Of a stretch of 34,010 bases of DNA, positions 23,078 through 30,424 are shown piece after piece. The stretch is taken from assembly GCF_024539675.1 (NCBI RefSeq), contig NZ_JAHHIT010000099.1, forward strand, positions 1-34,010, written 5' to 3'. How positions within the stretch are numbered: position 1 is the first letter of the stretch; the number at the start of each line of letters is the position of its first letter. The notes under the pieces were generated by a model that did no database searches, was not told the DNA's origin, and saw only the letters and a list, made by a program, of their open reading frames with translations. Source of the DNA: Streptomyces hilarionis. GTDB lineage: Bacteria > Actinomycetota > Actinomycetes > Streptomycetales > Streptomycetaceae. A program made the position numbers and the translations under genes.

Positions 23078-23614
23078 TCAGTAGTTCGCGTTGGCGAGAA
23101 CCTCGCCGTTCCTGTCGTACACGGTCACCAGTCCGTTGTCGGACTCGTAGCACGAGGTGAACGCGGAGGCGATCAGCTTTCCCTCGCCCTGGTGCGGGCC
23201 CGCGAGACCGCCGGAGAAGTCCGTGAACACCTCCGGGGCGTCGAGGACGTCGTTGCGCTTGTCCGCGCCGGTGACCTTGGTGACGTGCGCGACCGCGGAC
23301 TTCTCGGTGGGCGTGCCGCTCTTCAGGACGCAGGCCCGGAACTCCTCGGCCTGCGTCCGCGAGCGCTCGGCCGGGGCCTTCTCCCGCCCGGCGGCCTCCT
23401 TCGCCGAGTCGTTCGGCGCGGCCACGGCCTTGTCCTTGGCGCTGTGGTCGACCGGGTCGCCCTTGCCGCCGCCCGTCGCGATGCCGCCGACGACGAGTAG
23501 GACGAGGATTCCGGCGCACCCGAGACCGGCGATCTTGCCGACGCCTCGTTTCTTCGGCTGCGGCTGCTGCGGCTGCTGCGCGTACGGCGGCTGCTGCGGG
23601 TACTGCCGGCTCAT
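23078..23614 (-). CDS. Small single-pass membrane protein of unknown function
   Basis: 178 residues. A cytoplasmic Gln/Pro/Tyr-rich start (MSRQYPQQPPYAQQPQQPQ) and KKR charge cluster precede one membrane helix (about 29-48). An exposed domain of about 130 residues follows, with two cysteines (FRACVLK and SCYESDN) that could form a disulfide. The ending SDNGLVTVYDRNGEVLANANY looks beta-stranded. I do not recognise the domain. ATG 23612-23614 has a run of Gs five bases upstream. The longer reading in the same frame would cross a perfect tandem repeat and lacks a ribosome binding site. The repeat lies about 23 bases upstream of this start. Confidence 0.8.
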   Translation of the reverse strand: MSRQYPQQPPYAQQPQQPQPKKRGVGKIAGLGCAGILVLLVVGGIATGGGKGDPVDHSAKDKAVAAPNDSAKEAAGREKAPAERSRTQAEEFRACVLKSGTPTEKSAVAHVTKVTGADKRNDVLDAPEVFTDFSGGLAGPHQGEGKLIASAFTSCYESDNGLVTVYDRNGEVLANANY

Positions 23615-23636
23615 GGCGCCCCCTGGGATGAACGTG

Positions 23637-23676
23637 ACGTGCGTGGTGCACAACAGACGTGCGTGGTGCACAACAG
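23637..23676 (-). repeat. Perfect tandem 20-bp repeat upstream of the small membrane protein gene
   Basis: Two adjacent identical 20-mers (23637-23656 and 23657-23676), each ACGTGCGTGGTGCACAACAG. Each holds GTGCAC as an inner palindrome. The repeat is in the leader or promoter of the minus-strand gene at 23078-23614. Confidence 0.9.
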
Positions 23677-23736
23677 GGGGGAGGAGCCGTGCGGTTGCCG
23701 TCGGGGGCGGCATTCACCCGATCGGGGCGCCCGACG

Positions 23737-24081
23737 TCAGTCGTCGTCCGGGCGCGGCGACTCGTGGGCATGCTTGAGGCCCATGCGGGCGTCGACCCGC
23801 TCGGCGGCGGCGACCTCGGCCCAGAAGCGATGGCACGTCACGAACACCGCCAGCTCGTGCTCCCGGCGGCGCAGCTTCTCCACCTCGGCCTGTTCGTCGG
23901 CCGTCCAGCCGGGGGAGGCGGGGCGCTCCGTCTTGCGCCAGCCGCCGGCGTCGCTGAAGCCGTCCAGCGGCTCGACCGACCAGGGGAGCCGCTTCAGCAG
24001 GGCCGACAGCTCGGCCCGGACCTGATGCAGCTCCTCCTGGCCGGCGCGCAGGTCGCTGGGAAAGTCATAGGTCGTAGCCAC
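23737..24081 (-). CDS. Conserved small soluble protein, candidate SOS-regulated gene
   Basis: 114 residues, charged and helical, starting MATTYDFPSDLRAGQEELHQVRAEL and including LPWSVEPLDGFSDAGGW, SPGWTADEQAEVEKLRRREHELAVFVTCHRFWAEV and a His/Arg/Asp tail. I recall similar small proteins in other Streptomyces but know no function, and no enzymatic motif is visible. The start is GTG 24079-24081, without a good Shine-Dalgarno sequence; the mRNA may be leaderless or nearly so. Two LexA-like boxes lie 7 and 55 bases upstream, suggesting induction by DNA damage. Confidence 0.8.
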   Translation of the reverse strand: MATTYDFPSDLRAGQEELHQVRAELSALLKRLPWSVEPLDGFSDAGGWRKTERPASPGWTADEQAEVEKLRRREHELAVFVTCHRFWAEVAAAERVDARMGLKHAHESPRPDDD

Positions 24082-24088
24082 CCGGCAA

Positions 24089-24104
24089 TGGTACGCCTGT
24101 TCGA
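24089..24104 (-). promoter_or_regulatory. LexA-like box A
   Basis: On the minus strand TCGAAC-AGGC-GTACCA, which matches 10 of 12 positions of the actinobacterial SOS box TCGAAC-N4-GTTCGA. It begins 7 bases upstream of the GTG start of the 114-residue protein. Confidence 0.5.
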
Positions 24105-24136
24105 ATTTGAGTCGCGAGCTTCTCCGGGGTGTTTGT

Positions 24137-24152
24137 GTGAACGTCTGTTCGA
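24137..24152 (-). promoter_or_regulatory. LexA-like box B
   Basis: GTGAAC-GTCT-GTTCGA on the plus strand, 10 of 12 positions of the SOS box with the inner GAAC-N4-GTTC intact. Its centre is 48 bases from that of box A. It directly abuts the stop codon of the serine hydrolase gene. Confidence 0.55.
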
Positions 24153-25034
24153 TTAACTGGGGGCGGGCGACGCCTCGGGACCGGCGCCCGCCAGGCCCGC
24201 GCGGAGGGTCTCCACGCCGAGCTCGTCGGTGCCCTCCGGGTCCGCGCCGAGGCGATGGACGAGCACCCAACTCCCGTCCTCCAGAGCCCCGGTGAACAGC
24301 GAGGCGTGTCGCGTGGCCCCGTTGTGCCAGAGCAGCCCACCGGCCACCTGCCAGGACGGCGCGGGATCACCCAGCCGGCGCTCGACCAGCAGCCGGACGA
24401 CGAGGTCGGCCACGGCCCGCGGCGTGGCCCACAGGCCGCCGGCGGGGAGGATCGCGCCGGTCATCGTCCAGGGCGTGTGCCGGCCGCCGAACCTCCTGGG
24501 CGCGAGCAGCCTCCGCTCCGGGTCGGGACGCACGGCGACCTCGGTGACGCCCAGCGGGCCCAGGACGTAGGCGTCCACCAGTTCCTGGTACGAGGCTCCG
24601 GAGGCGGCGGCTTCCAGGGCTGCGCCGAGGACCGCGTACCCGAGGTTGGAGTACTCCTCCCGCTCGCCGGGCGGGTCGCCGACGAGCGTGTCCAGGCGCG
24701 GCAGGAGCGCCCGCAGGGCCGGGGCGTCGAACGGGGCGTACGGGTCGCGGCGGGGCATTCGGCCCGGTGGGAGCCGGGGCAGGCCGGAGGTGTGGCGGGC
24801 CAGGTGGAGGAGGGTGATCCCGGTCGCGGGGGCCTCGGGGAGCCAGCGTTCGACCGGGTCGTCGAGGGAGAGGATCCCGGCGGCGGCCATCCGCACCAGC
24901 ACCGTGCCGGTGACGACCTTGGTGAGCGAACCGATCTCCACGTAACGGTCCACCGCGTGACCGTCCGCGAGCACGGGGGCGGCCGAGGACGACAGGACGC
25001 AGGTCGGGACCCGGGGACGCGCCAGAGGGCTCAC
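24153..25034 (-). CDS. Beta-lactamase/penicillin-binding-like serine hydrolase
   Basis: 293 residues of the class C beta-lactamase/DD-peptidase/esterase superfamily. The nucleophile motif is SLTK (Ser36, Lys39) in YVEIGSLTKVVTGTVL, the second motif YSN is at 128-130 (REEYSNLGYAVLG), and the third is HNG in LLWHNGATRHASL. HTSGLP, a common block of these enzymes, is near residue 90. There is no signal peptide, so it is probably cytoplasmic, more likely an esterase or peptidase than a secreted lactamase. The start is GTG 25032-25034, which overlaps the stop of the DUF393 gene (GTGA), so the two are translationally coupled. The physiological substrate is unknown. Confidence 0.9.
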   Translation of the reverse strand: MSPLARPRVPTCVLSSSAAPVLADGHAVDRYVEIGSLTKVVTGTVLVRMAAAGILSLDDPVERWLPEAPATGITLLHLARHTSGLPRLPPGRMPRRDPYAPFDAPALRALLPRLDTLVGDPPGEREEYSNLGYAVLGAALEAAASGASYQELVDAYVLGPLGVTEVAVRPDPERRLLAPRRFGGRHTPWTMTGAILPAGGLWATPRAVADLVVRLLVERRLGDPAPSWQVAGGLLWHNGATRHASLFTGALEDGSWVLVHRLGADPEGTDELGVETLRAGLAGAGPEASPAPS

Positions 25035-25450
25035 CTCGCGCCCACGCGGGGCAGGGCGCAGGCGGGTGTTCCGCCGGGCAGACGGTGCCGGTTGCGGGCC
25101 ACCGCGCGGTAGACCACGCGCGCGCAGGCGCGAACGCCGGGCAGCCGCGGCACGGCCCCCGCCACCCGGTATCCGGCGGACGGCGAGGAGCCCAGCCAGC
25201 GGGCCACCGCGTCCGCCCCGCCCGCGACGACCGTGGAGCCGCGCAGCAGCAGGACCTCCCGGTCCAGGCGCGCGCGATGCGCCGCGGTCGACTCCTCGGG
25301 CAGGAACTGCCAGGGGACCGCCTCCAGCGCCGGCGCGGCCAGGGACCGGATCCGGTCGACGCAGGACTGGCAGAAGCCGCAGTCCCCGTCGTAGGCGAGC
25401 ACGGGGGGCGGGGAGCCCGGTTCCGGTCCGCTCGTTCGCCGTTCGTCCAC
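25031..25450 (-). CDS. DUF393 (DCC family) thiol-disulfide oxidoreductase-like protein
   Basis: 139 residues. The family motif YDGDCGFCQSC is at residues 20-30, giving a CxxC pair (Cys24, Cys27) plus Cys30. It is followed by FLPEE, DREVLLLRGSTVVAGGADAVARWL and a C-terminal VYRAVARNRHRLPG. DCC proteins are predicted thiol-disulfide oxidoreductases with a thioredoxin-like fold; few are characterised. GTG 25448-25450 has AAGGGG about five bases upstream. A GTG at 25501 in frame has no such site. It is the first gene of a two-gene unit with the serine hydrolase. Confidence 0.87.
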   Translation of the reverse strand: MDERRTSGPEPGSPPPVLAYDGDCGFCQSCVDRIRSLAAPALEAVPWQFLPEESTAAHRARLDREVLLLRGSTVVAGGADAVARWLGSSPSAGYRVAGAVPRLPGVRACARVVYRAVARNRHRLPGGTPACALPRVGAR

Positions 25451-25590
25451 GGTTCCCCTTCCGCCGGTCGTCCGCGGCAGTCGCGGTGGCACGACGGCCA
25501 CGATGGCGTGACGGCCCCCTCGACGCGTTCGACCATGATCGTACTGCGGTCCGGACGGCGCTGTCAGACCCTGGCTCTAGTGTGGTGGCC

Positions 25591-26151
25591 ATGGACGGAT
25601 CGGGCGTGGAGCGCGTGCGGTTGACCCCCTGGTCGGAGGGCGACTTCTGGCTGCTGCGGCGGACCAACAGCCCTGAGATGACCGAGCATCTGGGCGGACC
25701 GGAGAGCGAGGAGAAGCTCGCCGACCGGCAGCGGCGCTACGTCGAGCCGTCCGCCGGGCGCATGTACCGGGTGACGCTCGCGGACGGCGGGGAGAGCGTC
25801 GGCTCGATCGGGTACTGGGAGCGCGAGTGGCGCGGCGGGACGGTGTGGGAGACGGGCTGGGGCATCCTGCCCGAGTTCCAGGGCAGAGGCCTCGCCGCGT
25901 CGGCGGCGCGGGCCCTCGTGGCCGTCGTCCGGCGGGCGGGCGGCCACGGCGCTCTGCACGCGTTCCCCGCCGTCGACCACCCCGCGTCCAACGGCGTGTG
26001 CCGCCGAGCGGGGTTCACCCTGCTCGGGCAGGCGGACTTCGAGTACCCCAAGGGCAACTGGATCAGATCCAACGACTGGTGCGTCGACCTGCGCGCAGCC
26101 CCGGCGAACGGTTCCCGGCCCGGCCCCACGACGAACCGGCACGACCGGTAG
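25591..26151 (+). CDS. GNAT family N-acetyltransferase
   Basis: 186 residues of the RimJ/RimL-like GNAT type that transfers acetyl from acetyl-CoA to an amine. VERVRLTPWSEGDFWLLRRTNSPEMTEHLGG is a typical N-terminus. The acetyl-CoA loop is GWGILPEFQGRGLAASAARAL at about residues 89-109, with QGRGLA as the pyrophosphate-binding turn. ASNGVCRRAGFTLLG is motif B. The acceptor is not predictable. ATG 25591 is the natural start by alignment to the family; no strong Shine-Dalgarno sequence is seen. It is divergent from the DUF393 gene. No clear gene is seen in the 203 bases after it. Confidence 0.9.
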   Translation: MDGSGVERVRLTPWSEGDFWLLRRTNSPEMTEHLGGPESEEKLADRQRRYVEPSAGRMYRVTLADGGESVGSIGYWEREWRGGTVWETGWGILPEFQGRGLAASAARALVAVVRRAGGHGALHAFPAVDHPASNGVCRRAGFTLLGQADFEYPKGNWIRSNDWCVDLRAAPANGSRPGPTTNRHDR

Positions 26152-26354
26152 GACGACCCGCCACGAAGACCGTGCCCCGAGGAGCGGCCCCGCGGGCGCC
26201 CTCGGACAACGGCCCGCTGACGGGCCCGAAGAACAGCCACGCAGACGGGCCGGGAGGACCGGTCCCGGACGACTGGCCCCGGTCGGCCGGCCCCCGCGCC
26301 TTCCACGCGGTGACGGCGAACGCGATCGAGGCCTGAAGGAGGGAGACTCGGAGT

Positions 26355-26585
26355 ATGTGCCGGAGTATCAAGACGTTGCGTCCGCCCGCGCTGCCCGAGG
26401 AGGCGACCGAGGACGAGATCCGCGCCGCGGCCCTTCAGTACGTCCGCAAGGTGTCCGGGTTCCGGGCGCCGGCCGAACACAACCGGGAGGTGTTCGACAG
26501 GGCGGTCGAGGCCGTGGCCGCGGCCACCGCGGACCTGCTGGACGGCCTGGAGGTGCGCGGGTCGCACCGCCCGACGGCCGCCTGA
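26355..26585 (+). CDS. DUF2277 family protein
   Basis: 76 residues, full length for DUF2277. The family signature MCRSIKTLRPP is at the very start, then EEATEDEIRAAALQYVRKVSGFRAPAEHNREVFDRAVEAV, a helical basic core, and a short variable tail. It is cytoplasmic and of unknown function. GGAGGGAG lies about 10 bases upstream of ATG 26355. The single cysteine at position 2 is conserved in the family. The 277 bases after it, up to the convergent DedA gene, contain only GC-rich low-complexity sequence. Confidence 0.9.
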   Translation: MCRSIKTLRPPALPEEATEDEIRAAALQYVRKVSGFRAPAEHNREVFDRAVEAVAAATADLLDGLEVRGSHRPTAA

Positions 26586-26862
26586 CGGCCCCCGGTGGCC
26601 GTGTCACGGTTCCGACGGCCGCGCGCCGCTTGAGGGTCCCGACGGCCGGGGCACGGCCTCGTCCCCTGCCGTCCGTCGGCTTTCCGGGGTGCTCCGGCCG
26701 GCGTCCTGCCGGGGCGGCCCGGACAGCCGTGCGCCGTGAACCACGTGGCCCGGCGGCCTCGCGCCGGGCACCCGCCTGCCCGGCGCGCGTCGGCGGCGAC
26801 GTCGGGCGAGTCGACGGGCAGGCCTCGCGGCGGGGTGACGGCTACCGCGGCCGTGCGGTCCG

Positions 26863-27474
26863 TCAGGCGGGCCGGCGGCGCATCAGGAAGGCGGCGCCCG
26901 CGCCCGCGCCGAACAGGGCGAGCACCGACACTCCGGTGGCCACCCAGGTGGTGCCCAGCCACTGGGCGCCGAAGTAGCCGAGGGCGACGCTGTAGCCCGC
27001 CCAGGAGAGCCCGGCCAGCGCGGACCACGGGAGGAAGTCGCGGGGCCGGCGATGCGCGGCGCCCGCGATGAGGGAGACGACGGAACGCCCGGCCGGGGCG
27101 AACCGGGCCAGGACGACCAGGGCGCCGCCGCCCCGCGCCAGCGCGCCGCCGAGACGTTCCTGCGCGGTGGTCAGCCGACGGGAGCGCGAGATCGCCCGGT
27201 CCAGACGCTCGCCGCCGCGCCAGGCCAGCCGGTAGGCGACAAGGTCGCCCAGCACCGAGGCGGTCGTCGCGGAGAGGATCAGCACCATGATGTCCGGGAC
27301 GTCGTGCGGGACCTGGCCGGTCGCCGCGCCCGAGCCCGCCGCCGCGGCCGTCGCGGCCGTGATGACGAGCACTCCGCTGGGCAGCACCGGCAGGAACACG
27401 TCGAGGAGGACCGACAGGCCCACCAGCGCGTAGATCCAAGGGCTGCCGAGCAACGCCCCCACACTCTCCAACAC
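26863..27474 (-). CDS. DedA family (SNARE-associated) membrane protein
   Basis: 203 residues with four to five hydrophobic segments. The N-terminus SPWIYALVGLSVLLDVFLPVLPSGVLVI is the DedA membrane-dipping start. LGDLVAYRLAWRGGERL and RFAPAGRSVVSLIAGAAHRRPRDFLPWSALAGLSWAGYSVALGYFGA carry the family's R-x-x-P-x-G-R motif. Recent work on DedA proteins links them to flipping or recycling of lipid carriers such as undecaprenyl phosphate; that this member does so is inference. GTG 27472-27474 has GGGGAG six bases upstream. It converges with the DUF2277 gene. Confidence 0.9.
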   Translation of the reverse strand: MLESVGALLGSPWIYALVGLSVLLDVFLPVLPSGVLVITAATAAAAGSGAATGQVPHDVPDIMVLILSATTASVLGDLVAYRLAWRGGERLDRAISRSRRLTTAQERLGGALARGGGALVVLARFAPAGRSVVSLIAGAAHRRPRDFLPWSALAGLSWAGYSVALGYFGAQWLGTTWVATGVSVLALFGAGAGAAFLMRRRPA

Positions 27475-27823
27475 CGCACACTCCCCGTGTCTCCCCCGTG
27501 ACGGCCCGACTTGCCGCTGTGTCGCGGGGGAGCGGCAGGTGCGGCCAATGACAGCCCTACAGCGTACGCCGGGGGTGGGACAGGTGATTCACGGGGGGCG
27601 CATGTGTTCGGCACACCACGTTCACGCGGGGATCCGTCGCCGTGCCGGAACGGGCGGGTACCGGCGGGGATTCGGGGCGGACGGTTCCCGGGCCGGCCCG
27701 GAACGGCGGCCACCCGGGCGGCGAGGGCCCGGGTGGCGTGCGTCGCGGCCGGTGTGCGGACTGCGCGGCCGTCGGGTCGTCGGGTCGTCGACGAGAGCGG
27801 ACCGGGCCGCGGCCGGGCGGCGG
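27475..27823. other. Intergenic region DedA / DoxX
   Basis: 349 bases between two minus-strand genes. It must contain the DedA promoter, but I cannot point to a clear -35/-10. Apart from the hairpin at 27709-27737, GC-rich unstructured sequence with a short GTCGTCGGGTC-like direct repeat near 27780 is all I see. Confidence 0.5.
27709..27737 (-). terminator. Terminator after the DoxX gene
   Basis: GCCACCCGGGC (27709-27719) pairs perfectly with GCCCGGGTGGC (27727-27737) around a 7-base loop, 86 bases past the DoxX stop. Confidence 0.6.
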
Positions 27824-28276
27824 TCAGGCGGAGACGGTGGCCTCGCGCGTCGCGGGTTCCCGCTGCGGGCTCGTGCGGCTCGCGAGGAGGCGGTCCAGGC
27901 CCAGGGCGCCCGAACCGGTGAACACCAGCAGGAGGAAGGCCCAGCAGAACATCGCGGAGGCCTCGCCGCCGTTCTGGATCGGCCACAGGGCGTTGGGCTG
28001 GTGCACGTGGAAGTAGGCGTAGGCCATCGAGCCCGACGCCAGGAACGCGGCGGCCCGGGTGCCCAGGCCGAGCATGACCAGCGTGCCGCAGACGAGCTGG
28101 ATCACGGCCGCATACCAGCCGGGCCAGGTCCCGGAGTCGATGGTGCCGCCCTTGCCGAGGGCGCCGCCGAGGACGCCGAACAGGGAGGCGGCGCCGTGGC
28201 AGGCGAACAGCAGGCCCACGACGATGCGGAAAAGGCCCACGGCGTAGGGCTGTGCGGTGTTGAGACGAGCGGACAT
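27824..28276 (-). CDS. DoxX family membrane protein
   Basis: 150 residues with four predicted helices. It begins MSARLNTAQPYAVGLFRIVVGLLFACHGAASLFG, which carries the DoxX R-x-x-x-G-x-x-F-x-x-H-G motif, and has the typical GLGTRAAAFLASGSMAYAYF segment. DoxX-like proteins in mycobacteria belong to a membrane oxidoreductase complex with superoxide dismutase and a thiosulfate sulfurtransferase, linked to oxidative-stress defence; no such partners are adjacent here. ATG 28274-28276 has GAAGGAG about 11 bases upstream. A good promoter with an overlapping palindrome lies 88-126 bases upstream. Confidence 0.9.
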   Translation of the reverse strand: MSARLNTAQPYAVGLFRIVVGLLFACHGAASLFGVLGGALGKGGTIDSGTWPGWYAAVIQLVCGTLVMLGLGTRAAAFLASGSMAYAYFHVHQPNALWPIQNGGEASAMFCWAFLLLVFTGSGALGLDRLLASRTSPQREPATREATVSA

Positions 28277-28363
28277 GGCGGGGGGTGCTCCTTCGGCTCT
28301 GGTCGGGCCGGTCCGTGACGGGGAGAGGACCGGTCGGTGGGGGCGGTACCGAATCAGCGATTC

Positions 28364-28402
28364 ACCGTAGGGGGACCGGATTGATGCTTGCAAGTTCAAC
28401 TT
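28364..28402 (-). promoter_or_regulatory. doxX promoter with palindrome over the -35
   Basis: On the minus strand TTGCAA (28388-28393), 18 bases, TACGGT (28364-28369), a good housekeeping promoter pattern. AAGTTCAACTT (28392-28402) is an odd palindrome and CTTGCAAG (28387-28394) an even one; both overlap the -35. This suits a repressor such as a redox-sensing MarR/HxlR protein. Confidence 0.5.
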
Positions 28403-28644
28403 CTGGCCATGGCTCGAGTCCCCCTGGGAGCCCTCTTTCCCTGGTCACCGCACGTTGTGCGCCCCGCGTTCACCCCGTCCGCGTCCGAAAGTGTGACCGA
28501 ATCCACCCCTGGGAGGGCGCACCCGGGGGTCGTCCCGATGCGCGCCCTTCCTCGACGTTGGTGAGCCGGGGGACGTCAAATGACCTCAACCTGCTTGCAG
28601 GCAAAGCTTTCTGACCAACCCTCAGATAGCGGGCATCCTGGGCC

Positions 28645-28676
28645 GCCGCCCCGCCGCCCCGCCGCCCCGCCGCCCC
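28645..28676 (-). repeat. Four 8-bp repeats with G-quadruplex potential
   Basis: GCCGCCCC is repeated four times without change. On the minus strand this reads four GGGG tracts with CGGC loops, a canonical G-quadruplex pattern, 7 bases after the stop of the PhoD-like phosphatase gene. Confidence 0.85.
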
Positions 28677-28683
28677 GTCCGTG

Positions 28684-30315
28684 TCACGGGGTGAGGTCGG
28701 ACTCCGTCACGGTCGCCAGCCGTCCGTCCGCGCGGGCCCGCTCCAGCCGTAGGCGGGCCGAACGGCCGCGCAGCGTCAGGGACATGAGCTGGTTGCCGAA
28801 CCAGGGTCCGCCCGTCCTGCGCCAGCTGACCGGCGGGCGGGGGCAGTGGCCGTGGCGGCGCAGCCGGCGGCCGAGCGCACGGGCCGCCCCGCTCCACCCG
28901 AACCGGAAGCCCAGCCGGATCGACGGCGGAACGGAGTTGTGCACGGGGGAACAGGTGAGTTGCAGCACCCGTGCGTCCGGGCCGGTCCCGTCGGGCCAGT
29001 GCGGCTCGGCCGCGTACGCGTGATGGACGTCGCCCGACAGCACCAGCACGCTCGCCGGCGCCCGGCTGCCGGTGCCGATCTCGGCGATCAGGTCCGCGAG
29101 CGCGGTGAACGAGCGCGGAAAGGCCGCCCAGTGCTCCAGGTCCGCCCCGCGTCGCAGTTTCTCGCCGAACCGGGCCCAGCGCGCCCCGCGCTCGCCCCGG
29201 CACAGGGCCGCGTCCCACTCCTCGGCGTCGTGCACCAGGTGCGGCAGCAGCCAGGGCAGCGAGGTGCCGATCAGGAGGTGGTCGTAGGAGCCGAGGCCGT
29301 CGAGGGCCTGCTCGCGCAGCCAGGTCCGCTCGCCGGGGTCGAGCATCGAGCGTTCGTCCTCCTCGAGCACGCGGGCGGCCCGGCTGTCGACCATGAGCAG
29401 CCGCACGGGCCCGAAGTCGCGCCGGTAGCTCCAGCGCACGGAGGCGGGGTCGGTGTCGGCGCGGCCGGCGAAGTCACGCAGCGGGCCGGTGCCGTCGGCG
29501 GCCTCGCGCACGGCCGCGTAGAGCGGGTCGGCGGCCAGCTCGGCCGGGGTCAGGTTGCCGAGGTGCTGGTGCACCCAGTACGACATCAGGCCGCTCATCA
29601 GCCGCTCGTGCCACCACGGCGTGGACCGCATGTCGGCCAGCCACGCGGCGGAGGTGTTCCAGTCGTCGATGACGTCGTGGTCGTCGAAGACCATGCAGCT
29701 GGGTACGGTGGACAGCAGCCAGCGCACCTCGGGGTCGAGCCAGGACTCGTAGTAGAGCCAGGTGTACTCCTCGTAGTCGGCGACCTCGGCCCCGGGTGCG
29801 TCGTCGAGCCCCCGGCGGGCGGCGATCTTCTCCTTGGTGGCGTCGGAGATCTCGTCGGCGTAGACCTGGTCGCCCAGCAGGAGCAGCACGTCGGGCCGCT
29901 CGCCCGCCGGGTCGGCCGCGAGCCGCAGGGCCAGGCTGTCCAGGGCGTCGGGACCGACGGGGTCCTTGCCGCCGGCCGGGGGCGCGGCCCAGCGGCACGA
30001 GCCGAACGCGACGCGCACCTGTGCCGCGTCGGCGGCCAGGGTGCGGATCCGCGAGGGCGGGAAGCGGGAGTCGGGCAGCGGCCACACGGGCGCGTCGTCG
30101 AGGAAGACCTCGTACGCCGTCTCCGTGCCCGGGGTCAGGCCGCCGACCTCGACCAGCGCGTAGTGGTGGCCGGCCACCTGGAAGGTCGCGGCGCTGCCGC
30201 CCGCGCCGTCGGCGCAGCGCACCTCGGCGGTGCACGGGCGGCTCGCCTCGACCCAGACCGTCGCCGTGGAGCCCTCGGCGTACCTCAGCAGTGGACCCAG
30301 CCGCAGTTCGGCCAT
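28684..30315 (-). CDS. PhoD-like phosphatase (alkaline phosphatase D family)
   Basis: 543 residues of the PhoD-like metallophosphatase family. An N-terminal fibronectin-like domain covers about 1-95 (LGPLLRYAEGSTATVWVEA). The catalytic domain shows FGSCRWA, the metal-binding LLLLGDQVYADE, FDDHDVIDDWN and LSGDVHHAYA. It would cleave phosphomono- or diesters using metal ions. Unlike many PhoDs there is no signal peptide or Tat motif, so this copy may be cytoplasmic. ATG 30313-30315 has GGAGGAGGG seven bases upstream. A frame extension to 30366 is less likely. The ribosome binding site sits in the 3' arm of a leader hairpin. Confidence 0.92.
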   Translation of the reverse strand: MAELRLGPLLRYAEGSTATVWVEASRPCTAEVRCADGAGGSAATFQVAGHHYALVEVGGLTPGTETAYEVFLDDAPVWPLPDSRFPPSRIRTLAADAAQVRVAFGSCRWAAPPAGGKDPVGPDALDSLALRLAADPAGERPDVLLLLGDQVYADEISDATKEKIAARRGLDDAPGAEVADYEEYTWLYYESWLDPEVRWLLSTVPSCMVFDDHDVIDDWNTSAAWLADMRSTPWWHERLMSGLMSYWVHQHLGNLTPAELAADPLYAAVREAADGTGPLRDFAGRADTDPASVRWSYRRDFGPVRLLMVDSRAARVLEEDERSMLDPGERTWLREQALDGLGSYDHLLIGTSLPWLLPHLVHDAEEWDAALCRGERGARWARFGEKLRRGADLEHWAAFPRSFTALADLIAEIGTGSRAPASVLVLSGDVHHAYAAEPHWPDGTGPDARVLQLTCSPVHNSVPPSIRLGFRFGWSGAARALGRRLRRHGHCPRPPVSWRRTGGPWFGNQLMSLTLRGRSARLRLERARADGRLATVTESDLTP

Positions 30316-30326
30316 GCGATCACCCT

Positions 30327-30361
30327 CCTCCGTCGCCCCGTACGGTACGGAACGACGGAGG
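30327..30361 (-). promoter_or_regulatory. Hairpin covering the PhoD-like gene ribosome binding site
   Basis: CCTCCGTCG (30327-30335) pairs with CGACGGAGG (30353-30361). In the minus-strand RNA the 3' arm runs into the GGAGGAGGG site of the phosphatase gene, so the fold would hide it. It could instead terminate the upstream nuclease transcript. Confidence 0.45.
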
Positions 30362-30424
30362 GTCACGGGGAGATCCCGGTGGTCGGGTTCGGTCGGGAGG
30401 GCGCTCGGCCCGGTCGGGGAGGCG

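Larger units (their letters stand above)
28277..28683. other. Intergenic region DoxX / PhoD-like phosphatase
   Basis: 407 bases. The left part holds the doxX promoter and operator candidate, and the right end holds an 8-bp repeat with G-quadruplex potential. Both are listed separately. No gene is supported between them. Confidence 0.6.

Noticed and set aside
26152..26354. Small frames between the GNAT and DUF2277 genes
   Set aside because: No ribosome binding site and low-complexity Pro/Arg/Gly products.
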